This document shows, one piece after another, positions 43,409-51,167 of a stretch of 64,000 nt of DNA. The position numbers and the translations under genes are program-made. This stretch comes from Lewinellaceae bacterium (GTDB lineage: Bacteria; Bacteroidota; Bacteroidia; Chitinophagales; Saprospiraceae): contig JACJYK010000001.1 of assembly GCA_020636135.1 (NCBI GenBank), forward strand, positions 3,210,501 through 3,274,500, in the 5' to 3' direction. Every line of letters starts with the position of its first letter. Positions within the stretch are counted from its first letter, which is position 1. The notes beneath the pieces were generated by a model. The model searched no databases and was not told the DNA's origin. It saw only the letters and a list, made by a program, of their open reading frames with translations.

Positions 43409-44373
43409 TGTTTTCCGTATTTATTTCCAAAGACTTCCCACTGAAAGGCTCCCAACTACTTGGAGAAGCAGGCATTCAGGTTACCCAGTGGCCCCATGAC
43501 CGGCCCATGACCCAGGACGAACTCATTGCTGGTGTACAAGGTCATGAGGGTTTGTTTTGTGCCGGTACTGATCTGATCAATGCCCATTTTCTGCACGCCT
43601 GCCCGCATCTAAAGATCATTGCACAATTCGCCGTTGGCTATGACAACATTGATGTAGCCACTGCCAATGCGCTCGGTATCGTGATCACCAACACGCCCGA
43701 CGCCATGCGCGATGCGACAGCAGACATTGCATTTGGGCTGATGCTGGCCGTTTCCCGCAAGATGTTCTACATGCATAATTCCATCGGTCGTGGTGAGTGG
43801 ACCTACTTCCGTCCCCGGGCAAACCTGGGGGTGGAGCTTAAAGGCAAGACACTCGGCATCTTCGGGCTGGGAACCATCGGACTGGAGATGGCGAAGCGTT
43901 GCCATGCCGCCTACCACATGCCGGTACTTTACACCAACCGGAATGCCAATCCACTTGCAGAAGCAACGGTAGGAGCCCGTCGGGTACCTTTTGATGAGCT
44001 GCTAGCCTCCAGTGACGTATTATCCATCCACTGTGCCCTTACACCGGAAACCGCCGGACTGTTTGATCAAAAAGCTTTCTCAAAAATGAAACCGACCAGC
44101 ATATTCATCAATACTGCACGCGGGGGAATTCACAATGAATCCGACCTGCTGGACGCCCTCCGCGATGGAACCCTCTGGGGAGCCGGTCTGGATGTAACCA
44201 ACCCGGAACCGATGGCCTCCGACAATCCCCTCCTCGGAATGGAAAATGTAGCCGTATTACCACACATCGGATCAGCCACCATGGAAGCCAGGGATCGCAT
44301 GGCGGAGATGGTGGCAAAGAACATCATTGCATTCGTACGTGGTGAACCCATCCCCAATCCGGTCACTGCTTGA
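43408..44373 (+). CDS. D-2-hydroxyacid dehydrogenase (glyoxylate/hydroxypyruvate reductase type)
   Basis: 321-residue NAD(P)-dependent dehydrogenase. The Rossmann motif is 'LGIFGLGTIGLEMAKR' (GxGxxG, about 148-163). The catalytic Arg lies in 'FINTARGGIHNESDL', the Glu in 'DVTNPEPMA' and the His in 'VLPHIGSATMEAR'. The substrate domain has 'QFAVGYDNIDVATANA'. Motifs fit the D-glycerate dehydrogenase / glyoxylate reductase group. The start is a TTG: an in-frame TAA lies two codons upstream, and the family's beta-1 strand ('VFISKDFP') begins at once, so no ATG can replace it without losing the fold. The long hairpin ends on this start codon. Confidence 0.9.
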   Translation: MFSVFISKDFPLKGSQLLGEAGIQVTQWPHDRPMTQDELIAGVQGHEGLFCAGTDLINAHFLHACPHLKIIAQFAVGYDNIDVATANALGIVITNTPDAMRDATADIAFGLMLAVSRKMFYMHNSIGRGEWTYFRPRANLGVELKGKTLGIFGLGTIGLEMAKRCHAAYHMPVLYTNRNANPLAEATVGARRVPFDELLASSDVLSIHCALTPETAGLFDQKAFSKMKPTSIFINTARGGIHNESDLLDALRDGTLWGAGLDVTNPEPMASDNPLLGMENVAVLPHIGSATMEARDRMAEMVAKNIIAFVRGEPIPNPVTA

Positions 44374-44416
44374 TCCAGTATCACATGTGAAATTGGGTTG
44401 ATGCACTACATAATTG

Positions 44417-46177
44417 TTATTGGGCCTGCCGGCGTTCCGCTACTTCTTCGGGAGAAACTTCAGATTCCTGGTTTCCAAAATGTTGACGGATGTAGGTAAG
44501 TATGCTGGCAATGTCTGTATCCGATATCATGTCCAGTTTAGGCATTACATTATTGTAGGATTTGCCCTTGACCTGAACTTCACCCCGCATACCATTAAGT
44601 ACAATGTCGATGAGCGGGCCTTTTTCACCGACCACCCACTCCGATCCATCCAGTGGCGGGAAGCGATCATTGCCCCGGCCATCCCGCTGATGACAAACTG
44701 AGCAAAAAGTATTGTATAATTTGGCTCCCTCCGGCAATTGAGAATCATCAACTTCTTCCATTTCAGGCAGCCGGATCTTGTCTTTTACTTCATCGGGCGT
44801 CTTGATATTGGTGGCCGATTGTTTTCTTTCGCTCATGGCAGCCAGTTCCTGATCCCCAAATGCGTCCCTGGTGCCATCATACCGGATCCTCCAGATCTTC
44901 CCCTTCTCGGAATCCGAGATGTAGAGCGATCCATCCGGCCCTAGGGCCAATCCCATCGGCCGGTAAGCGGCATCGCTGGTATTGACAATGGTATCCACAC
45001 CAGCAAAACCGTCGGCAAAAGCTTCCCACGGGCCGGAAGCTGTACCATTCTTCATAGGCACAAATCCAATAAAATAGCCGGACTGAGGATAGGGCGAACT
45101 ACTGGTCGAACCATGAAATGCTATGAAGGCACCATTCCGGTAATGGGCCGGGAACTGGTCGCCGGTGTAAAACAAAATGTCATTGGGAGCAAAGTGCCCG
45201 GGAAATCCTACGATGGGCCTGGTCAGATGGCTGGTGTCTCCCTGTTTTACCCCATCACCGCCGTATTCCGGGTTAAGGAAGTATTTGTTTTTGATCTGAT
45301 CGTAGTAATGATAGGGCCACCCCGCATCACTATCCTTATCCAGTCGGATAAATACCTCTGAAGGCAATACCGCTCCTTCCCAGACCGTAAATGCGTTAGG
45401 CCATGTGTTGTGCAAATAATCACGGCCATGGGCAACCGCATACAACCCATTCACCTCATCATTCCACTCCATCCCTACAACGCTGCGCAAGCCGGTGGCA
45501 AACTTCTCCCCGTCCTCCTGAAACTGATCTAACTTATTCATATCAAATCGCCAGATCCCACCCCGGGTTTCCAGGAGCGGGCATGGAAATAGTCCTGGAG
45601 AAAGTGGTGAGCGGTCATTTTCCTGGCATGCATCTGAGGGAGCGCCGAACACTGTGTAAAAATGACCCTCATGATCAAAGGCTATCGGCTTGGTGTCATG
45701 CTGCCGCGGTCGCTGGCGGTCCGTAAGTAGCAATTCCATTTCGGAGGTAGGGATCAGATCACCTGTTAATTTTTGACGGTAGATCCTGGTTACGGAACTA
45801 AAATACAAATAGCCATCATGGATACGCATCTCCGTACCATAGCTGCTCCGATCCTGGTAATCGTCAAATGTTTCGATCACATCCGCTCTGCCATCTCCAT
45901 CGGTATCCCTCAGGGCGGCATTTCCGCCCATGGAATCCGGAAACCGGAGTTTTACATAAATGTCTCCGTTGTCATTGACGGCGAGATGTCTCGCACGGCC
46001 TTTCAGACTATCCACCACCACCACTGCAGAAAATCCACCCGGCAGGACCAATCCTCCATTTTGCAGCTGATCAGATGCCGGTGCCTTTCCTGAATTACAA
46101 CCGATGGCTACCAGGTGAATCACTATGAAAAGAACCCAAAAAAAACCAATGGATTTACCTCCGGGATGCCTTGCCAT
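44417..46177 (-). CDS. Lipoprotein sorbosone dehydrogenase-like beta-propeller with cytochrome c domain
   Basis: 586-residue periplasmic lipoprotein (lipobox 'HLVAIGC'). Residues about 40-450 form a soluble glucose/sorbosone dehydrogenase-like propeller ('LALGPDGSLYISDSEKGKIW', 'RHLAVNDNGDIYVKLRFP', 'ALRDTDGDGRADVIETF'). Residues about 480-575 are a class I cytochrome c: haem site 'CSVCHQRDGRG' near 491 and the distal Met in 'NNVMPKLDMISDTDI'. The layout suggests oxidation of a sugar or alcohol with electrons passed to the haem. PQQ dependence is inferred from the family. It is 126 bp downstream of the Tat-type PLP enzyme gene on the same strand. Confidence 0.87.
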   Translation of the reverse strand: MARHPGGKSIGFFWVLFIVIHLVAIGCNSGKAPASDQLQNGGLVLPGGFSAVVVVDSLKGRARHLAVNDNGDIYVKLRFPDSMGGNAALRDTDGDGRADVIETFDDYQDRSSYGTEMRIHDGYLYFSSVTRIYRQKLTGDLIPTSEMELLLTDRQRPRQHDTKPIAFDHEGHFYTVFGAPSDACQENDRSPLSPGLFPCPLLETRGGIWRFDMNKLDQFQEDGEKFATGLRSVVGMEWNDEVNGLYAVAHGRDYLHNTWPNAFTVWEGAVLPSEVFIRLDKDSDAGWPYHYYDQIKNKYFLNPEYGGDGVKQGDTSHLTRPIVGFPGHFAPNDILFYTGDQFPAHYRNGAFIAFHGSTSSSPYPQSGYFIGFVPMKNGTASGPWEAFADGFAGVDTIVNTSDAAYRPMGLALGPDGSLYISDSEKGKIWRIRYDGTRDAFGDQELAAMSERKQSATNIKTPDEVKDKIRLPEMEEVDDSQLPEGAKLYNTFCSVCHQRDGRGNDRFPPLDGSEWVVGEKGPLIDIVLNGMRGEVQVKGKSYNNVMPKLDMISDTDIASILTYIRQHFGNQESEVSPEEVAERRQAQ

Positions 46178-46303
46178 GATCAGAAATTAATCAAAAGAAA
46201 ATTCAATATAGGGTTGACCCTTACTTCTGTAAGGCACGCCTCCCTCGGCAATGCTTGGAAGTGAGCCCTAAGAACGATCCTTTAGCTGGATGGACAAATA
46301 GAC

Positions 46304-47539
46304 CTAAGATTCTGCTTTTACCAGAATGGATTTTATCCGCTTAGCTACATAATCCACTTGTTCCGGCCGCAATAATACCACGCCCACACTTAATTGAGAC
46401 TGTCCCCCCTCCATTCGCCGAACATTGGTGACGATGCTGGGGTTTTCTGCCTTTAATGCCTCATACACTTCACGCGGGGTGATTTTGACCTTTTCCTGAT
46501 CCCAGGATACCAGCAAGCTAGGAAAAGCATTCGCCGGGCCAGGACTGATATGGGTTTCTCCCTGGACACCCGGAATGGTTTCGAGCTGTGTTCTGATCCG
46601 GTCAGCCCGGTCCAGCCACTCCTGCCATTCCGCCTCATGATCCAGTTCCAGATAAGCCTTCAACGCGGCATACATACCGAACAGCTCCTCCTTATTGACT
46701 TTCATCGGCCGGCCGATAGGAGCTTCATAGGGACTGTGGTTGAGCTTGGCTGCTTCGATCAGATCTTTGCGGCCATACAACAAACCGGCACTCTGCGGTC
46801 CACGAATCATTTTACCTCCAGAAAAGGTAATCAGGTCGAAACCGATAGTTTGATATTTAAACAAATTCTCAACAGGAGGTACATCTGCGGCGGCATCAAT
46901 GAAGGATGGCACCTGGTGCCGCCTAGCTATTTCAACAAATTGTTCGTGGGAGATACTTGATCTACCGGCGGCATTAAAGAAGAGGGCCATCACGGTATTT
47001 TCGGTAAATGCCTTATCCATTTCCTCAGGCCCTTCCACTTCCACGATGCGTGCTCCGGTAGTGGTTATCGCCTGGTCGAATACATACCGGTGACTTTTCT
47101 GCATGATCACTTCCGGCCGCGGTCCGGGCAAATTAGGTATTAACAACCGCTTCTGTTCATCCGTACCGGTGATCGCAGCTGCAGTTCCCAACACCATGGC
47201 GCAGGCTGCACCGGATGTAACCATAGCAGCTTCTACTTTCAGCATCTCGGCAATCTTCTCCCCGACCCTATCCTGTAGTTCGTGCATATTGGCAAAATCA
47301 TGGGAAGTGGAGTTGATGGCATCCATAACTTCCGGCCGCATCAGAGATCCGGATAGAAATGTCATGGTCACTCCGGCATTAATAACCGGTGTAACTCCAA
47401 GTTCTTCAAAGAGGTCTCTCGTTTTTGCCTTTTCTACTGACCGGCCAAAAACCGAAGATGACCAGATGCCGGTCCCAAAAAGGCTACCGATCACCGGAGT
47501 GGCTGATAGATGACGCAGCAGTTTTCTTCTCGTGATCAT
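46304..47539 (-). CDS. Tat-exported SelA-like PLP-dependent enzyme
   Basis: 411-residue fold-type I PLP enzyme related to selenocysteine synthase / D-glucosaminate-6-phosphate ammonia-lyase. The catalytic Lys is in 'DLITFSGGKMIRGPQSAGLL', the cofactor Asp in 'PSFIDAAADVPP', and the N-terminal block is 'LGVTPVINAGVTMTFLSGS'. The N terminus 'MITRRKLLRHLSATPVIGSL' is a twin-arginine signal (TRRKLL), so the folded, PLP-loaded enzyme is probably exported. That is unusual for this family. Neighbours are exported too: a cytochrome-containing lipoprotein downstream and a lipoprotein upstream. The substrate is unknown; an amino-sugar acid or similar is a guess from the family. Confidence 0.85.
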   Translation of the reverse strand: MITRRKLLRHLSATPVIGSLFGTGIWSSSVFGRSVEKAKTRDLFEELGVTPVINAGVTMTFLSGSLMRPEVMDAINSTSHDFANMHELQDRVGEKIAEMLKVEAAMVTSGAACAMVLGTAAAITGTDEQKRLLIPNLPGPRPEVIMQKSHRYVFDQAITTTGARIVEVEGPEEMDKAFTENTVMALFFNAAGRSSISHEQFVEIARRHQVPSFIDAAADVPPVENLFKYQTIGFDLITFSGGKMIRGPQSAGLLYGRKDLIEAAKLNHSPYEAPIGRPMKVNKEELFGMYAALKAYLELDHEAEWQEWLDRADRIRTQLETIPGVQGETHISPGPANAFPSLLVSWDQEKVKITPREVYEALKAENPSIVTNVRRMEGGQSQLSVGVVLLRPEQVDYVAKRIKSILVKAES

Positions 47540-47710
47540 ATTTTGCTATTTATTGAGATTTTGCTGAATATAAACCATTTTCAGTCAGAGGTCAGGTAAC
47601 AAATGGAAAAAAAAACAATTTACCAAAGAAATGATTAGACGAACCCGGCATCGTTCTACCGCAGTGCAATTACCACCTTGCTATCACCACTAGCATAGTC
47701 AGATTTTTTA

Positions 47711-48712
47711 CTATTTTTTACTTATTCCCGACGACCAGGATTGGTATTCACGGGATATGTCCTCCGGACTCATATAGCGCTTGTAGACCATCCTGGTTTT
47801 AAGTGTATACTCTTTATTCGGTTGTGGATCGGGAATGATCCACTGAAAGTCCCAGGCAGGGTTGGTCAGTTGGTCCGGTTCCGGAATTAATGTAAAATGC
47901 AATGATCCACCGGTCGGAGACTGGGAAAACCGTATCTCCTGATTTGCGTCAAATAAAAATGCCAGTACCATGTTGTGAAAACGACCGAAAAAATAGGGTT
48001 CGACAAACCGGTAATTGGAATAATGGTTGGCTAAGGTGGCATTGAAGTTTGGCGCGTAATACCAATCCCGGTGATCACTTATCTGACGATGGGTGCTTTC
48101 CTTGCCATGCTCTCCGGACCAGGCTCCTATCCAACGCGGCTCCTTATTGTCTTCTTCAGTACCCAGAAAATACATCCTGGGATCGTCGGGTGCATCAATA
48201 TAGCTGGCCCAGAATAACCCCGCATAGCCGTGTTTGAAGAATTCAGGCTTGTGAAATAAACACTTGACTTCGATATCGATGTAATCGGCCTCCGTTAAGG
48301 TAAAAATTGTCAGGATTTCCACACCCGATACTGGTGTGGTACTTTGGTACAATTGCACCTGGTTATCCGCGGTACGGTACAACTGCATAGGATGATCTCG
48401 CGGCTCAAACAAAGGTACCAGGCTATCGCCGCCGAAGATATGCTCAAGGTTAAACCCGGCATACTGGGGCACAAAAACACTGGAGTCCTGATCCTTATGC
48501 GCCAACGCTGCGATCCCGTTGAAACGGGCAAAATGCGTGGATCCATATGCCTGGTTATCGGTGAATACAACGCGGAGGTCCCCCTTAGCTATCCGGATTG
48601 CACTGTCAGCAGGTATACCTTGCGGCTCCAGGTGTTGCAAGCCAGGTGCGCCACATGCGATTAAATGAAACAATGCCACGGCGAGCGCCAATGAATTTCC
48701 AAAAGATCTCAT
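47711..48712 (-). CDS. Lipoprotein of unknown function (333 aa)
   Basis: Lipoprotein with lipobox 'LFHLIACG' near residue 20. The mature part is beta-rich without a known catalytic motif ('GDLRVVFTDNQAYGSTHFARF', 'IDIEVKCLFHKPEFFKHGYAG', 'FGRFHNMVLAFLFDANQE'). Its style recalls the galactose-mutarotase-like beta-sandwiches of uncharacterised Bacteroidota and Planctomycetota proteins, but I cannot name a family. It is on the same strand as the PLP enzyme and dehydrogenase lipoprotein, 171 bp upstream, and may share their function. It is divergent from the M19 dipeptidase. Confidence 0.72.
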   Translation of the reverse strand: MRSFGNSLALAVALFHLIACGAPGLQHLEPQGIPADSAIRIAKGDLRVVFTDNQAYGSTHFARFNGIAALAHKDQDSSVFVPQYAGFNLEHIFGGDSLVPLFEPRDHPMQLYRTADNQVQLYQSTTPVSGVEILTIFTLTEADYIDIEVKCLFHKPEFFKHGYAGLFWASYIDAPDDPRMYFLGTEEDNKEPRWIGAWSGEHGKESTHRQISDHRDWYYAPNFNATLANHYSNYRFVEPYFFGRFHNMVLAFLFDANQEIRFSQSPTGGSLHFTLIPEPDQLTNPAWDFQWIIPDPQPNKEYTLKTRMVYKRYMSPEDISREYQSWSSGISKK

Positions 48713-48859
48713 TGAGGCAACTTAACCTTTTTTACGCTCATTTTGCGCTTCGTGGCATCTTGTTTGACTTCCCGGAATAAAATTCCGCTGAAATAATTTG
48801 AATTGAATATTTTCACCGCAACCGATTTTATTTTGGGTTTCCATTAAGCATATCGATTT

Positions 48860-49906
48860 ATGTTAACACGAAAACAATTCATCAGCAATTCATTGACTGC
48901 CCTGGCAGGAGCAGGCGTTTTAGGGCAGTATGCATTTCGTATGCCGGCGGCAAAAAGAATTGCATTTGACCTGCATGCCCATCCGGGACAGCTCTATAAA
49001 TCAGAGGATGCATCGGAATCAGCAAACCCCAATGCGATGAACACCATTGCCGGCATGGAGCCCGGTCAATTAAGCGGTTTATTCCTTGCCCTGGTAGCCG
49101 ATTCCAAATTGCTGGTTCTCGGAGACAATGGCGTATCCGTCACCGGAGGATTTAAAGAAGGCGAAGGCTGGGCAGATTACCAGCGGCAACTCAAAATTGT
49201 CAAAGATTTCCTGCAGCATTCTACAATGCGATTTGGAACTTCTTCTGAGGACCTTACTCCCGATAAAGTAACTGCTTTTCTGGCTGTCGAGGGAGGTCAT
49301 TTCCTGGAAGGTGATGCGGGCAGACTGGAGGAAGCTTATGTCGAAGGCGTCCGTTCTGTACAACTGGTTCATTATGCTCCCAATGAATTAGGGGATTTGC
49401 AGACCTGGGAAGTGCAATACAAAGGCCTGTCCGCTGCCGGCAAGGAGGTGGTCAAACGGATGAATCGCCTGGGGATGCTGATTGATGTGGCTCATGCCTC
49501 TTTTGACACTACCAAACAAGTGGCCATGATCACTAAGAGCCCCATCATGTTATCGCATAGTGTGCTTAAGATGGAAGCCGGCCGGCCGATTGAAAAACGC
49601 GCGATCACAAAGGAACATGCTAAAATCGTAGCGGATACCGGCGGTGTCATCGGCATGTGGCCTTCGGGATTCAATCATGACTTCCAGGAATATGTGGAAA
49701 ATACTTTGCGTATGGTCGATGTGGTGGGTATCGATCATGTAGGAATCGGAACCGACATGGATGCCAACTATAAGCCGGTATTATCCAGCTATTCCCAATA
49801 TCCGGATCTTTCACAGGCATTGGCTGACAAAGGATTGTCCAACGTGGATGTGGCCAAAATCATGGGAGACAACGCCGTAAGAGTAATTCGCGAGGTGATC
49901 GGTTGA
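48860..49906 (+). CDS. M19 membrane-type dipeptidase, exported
   Basis: 348-residue zinc dipeptidase of the renal dipeptidase family (amidohydrolase fold). Metal ligands are His39 and His41 in 'DLHAHPG', the bridging Glu in 'FLAVEGGHFLEGD', and His residues in 'LIDVAHASFD' and 'PIMLSHSVLK'; the Asp lies in 'DHVGIGTDMD'. The N terminus 'MLTRKQFISNSLTALAGAGVLG' looks like a Tat-related signal (RK rather than RR). It hydrolyses dipeptides, often with a D-amino acid at the C-terminal position. It is divergent from the 333-aa lipoprotein gene and convergent with the next lipoprotein gene. Confidence 0.9.
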   Translation: MLTRKQFISNSLTALAGAGVLGQYAFRMPAAKRIAFDLHAHPGQLYKSEDASESANPNAMNTIAGMEPGQLSGLFLALVADSKLLVLGDNGVSVTGGFKEGEGWADYQRQLKIVKDFLQHSTMRFGTSSEDLTPDKVTAFLAVEGGHFLEGDAGRLEEAYVEGVRSVQLVHYAPNELGDLQTWEVQYKGLSAAGKEVVKRMNRLGMLIDVAHASFDTTKQVAMITKSPIMLSHSVLKMEAGRPIEKRAITKEHAKIVADTGGVIGMWPSGFNHDFQEYVENTLRMVDVVGIDHVGIGTDMDANYKPVLSSYSQYPDLSQALADKGLSNVDVAKIMGDNAVRVIREVIG

Positions 49907-50066
49907 TCCGGAATGTCAGGTTTCCGCCTGATTATCTTTTCAGTTGATGATGTATGCGTCGGTGTACGCTACGATATTGGATCAGCAGAAAATTTCCATT
50001 ATCCTATGTTGTTTATGACAATAGCCCGGAAAAGAATAATCCGGATCCGAGCATATTTGTTCCAAA

Positions 50067-50972
50067 TCAAAAAATCGGAAAAGGGCCCTGAAACTCCGTC
50101 GATTGAAATGCACGGAAACCGAATTTTTTACCTCCGTCCGTAAAAAATAGCTCACCGGCTGCTTTACCGCCTGTATAATAGATACTGGCCGCATCGATCT
50201 CTTCCAAGGGCAAATACGCTGTTTCGGAAATTTTGTAGAACTGGTCCTTCCTGTCTGCAAACTCGCAGGAATTAAGCGGATATTTATTCACGGTAATAGA
50301 CTGTGCATTGCAGCGTTGTCTATCCGTGTCAAAATAGACATATTCATTACCTTCTGTACTGACCATCCGGATGGCATTTTTGGAATATTCTGAACAATCC
50401 GAAATGGCATCGTATTTCCAGGCCGCCCCAATAGCCGCAAACGGGCACTGAATTTCTCTACCCCATTGATCTACCGGATAGCTATTAGACTGGAAAGTAA
50501 AAAATGCAGGATTTGTCCATTGCCCTGCGATTTTTTTGGAATTAAAATTTGCCTGGATTAATTGTCCTCCTGAATGGTCGAACAGATAAATGCTTTGAGC
50601 GGATATGCTTACCCCAGCGCCAATGCTTGCAATTTCCAATCCATCAAATAATCCTTCCGGATCACTGATATCCCGGACATCCAAAACGGAATCTCCTTCT
50701 ATCCAGGCGTAGCGATCCCCTGCCTGGTTGAACAGGAGCATCACCTCAGGGTTTAGTGCCACTACTGCTCCAACCCCGTTATTTCCAAATATCCCGGCCA
50801 GGTATTTGAATGGGGAGGGTATTTGACTCCGGACGGCATCAAGATTTTCCTTTGAACACGAACCAAAACATAATAAAATCAGGGGTCCCACAAACATTAA
50901 GAGGCGCGTGAACCGGTGAACAATAGGAAATAAATGCGTTGGTATATAACCTGATTTAGAATACCGCTTCAT
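50067..50972 (-). CDS. Paralogous lipoprotein A (unknown family)
   Basis: 301-residue lipoprotein; lipobox 'LLCFGSC' at about residue 39 after an unusually long N-region, so translation might begin at the internal Met near residue 27. The mature protein starts 'SKENLDAVRSQIPSPFKYLA', continues 'GIFGNNGVGAVVAL', and ends 'GKKFGFRAFQ...GPFPIF'. It is clearly homologous over its full length to the lipoprotein at 53906-54763 (shared DAVR..IP..FKYLAGIF, GVGAV, CPF..IGA, GPF). Several Cys pairs suggest disulphides. No catalytic motif is seen. It has its own -33/-7 promoter with a direct-repeat operator (51013-51069) and is divergent from the DUF4874/DUF4832 T9SS gene. Confidence 0.82.
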   Translation of the reverse strand: MKRYSKSGYIPTHLFPIVHRFTRLLMFVGPLILLCFGSCSKENLDAVRSQIPSPFKYLAGIFGNNGVGAVVALNPEVMLLFNQAGDRYAWIEGDSVLDVRDISDPEGLFDGLEIASIGAGVSISAQSIYLFDHSGGQLIQANFNSKKIAGQWTNPAFFTFQSNSYPVDQWGREIQCPFAAIGAAWKYDAISDCSEYSKNAIRMVSTEGNEYVYFDTDRQRCNAQSITVNKYPLNSCEFADRKDQFYKISETAYLPLEEIDAASIYYTGGKAAGELFFTDGGKKFGFRAFQSTEFQGPFPIF

Positions 50973-51012
50973 AACAACAATGTTTTTTGAGGTTTTTTCA
51001 ATCTATCACTTT

Positions 51013-51069
51013 CAAACTTATGCCATCTGGAACAAGATGTCAATTCAGGAAGGTAGACAAAGGGTAGAC
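51013..51069 (-). promoter_or_regulatory. Promoter and direct-repeat operator of lipoprotein A
   Basis: Read on the minus strand: GTCTACC (51069-51063), 4 nt, GTCTACC (51058-51052), 8 nt, TTG (-33, 51043-51041), 20 nt, TAAGTTTG (-7, 51020-51013). This fits the Bacteroidota TTG / TAnnTTTG promoter. The expected transcript start is about 30-35 nt before the lipoprotein start codon. The same arrangement with identical spacings occurs at 54791-54847. Confidence 0.65.
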
Positions 51070-51167
51070 ACCAGGGAATATTGAATGTTGTATGTTGAAT
51101 GTTGAATGGAATTGGGATATTTTAAAACATTCAATTCACATGACTTCAACAGCTCAACTAATTATCT

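Noticed and set aside
51077..51109. Short TGAATGTTG repeats between the module-1 operator and the DUF4874/DUF4832 gene
   Set aside because: Only three imperfect copies of low-complexity text; absent from the sister module, so not treated as regulatory.
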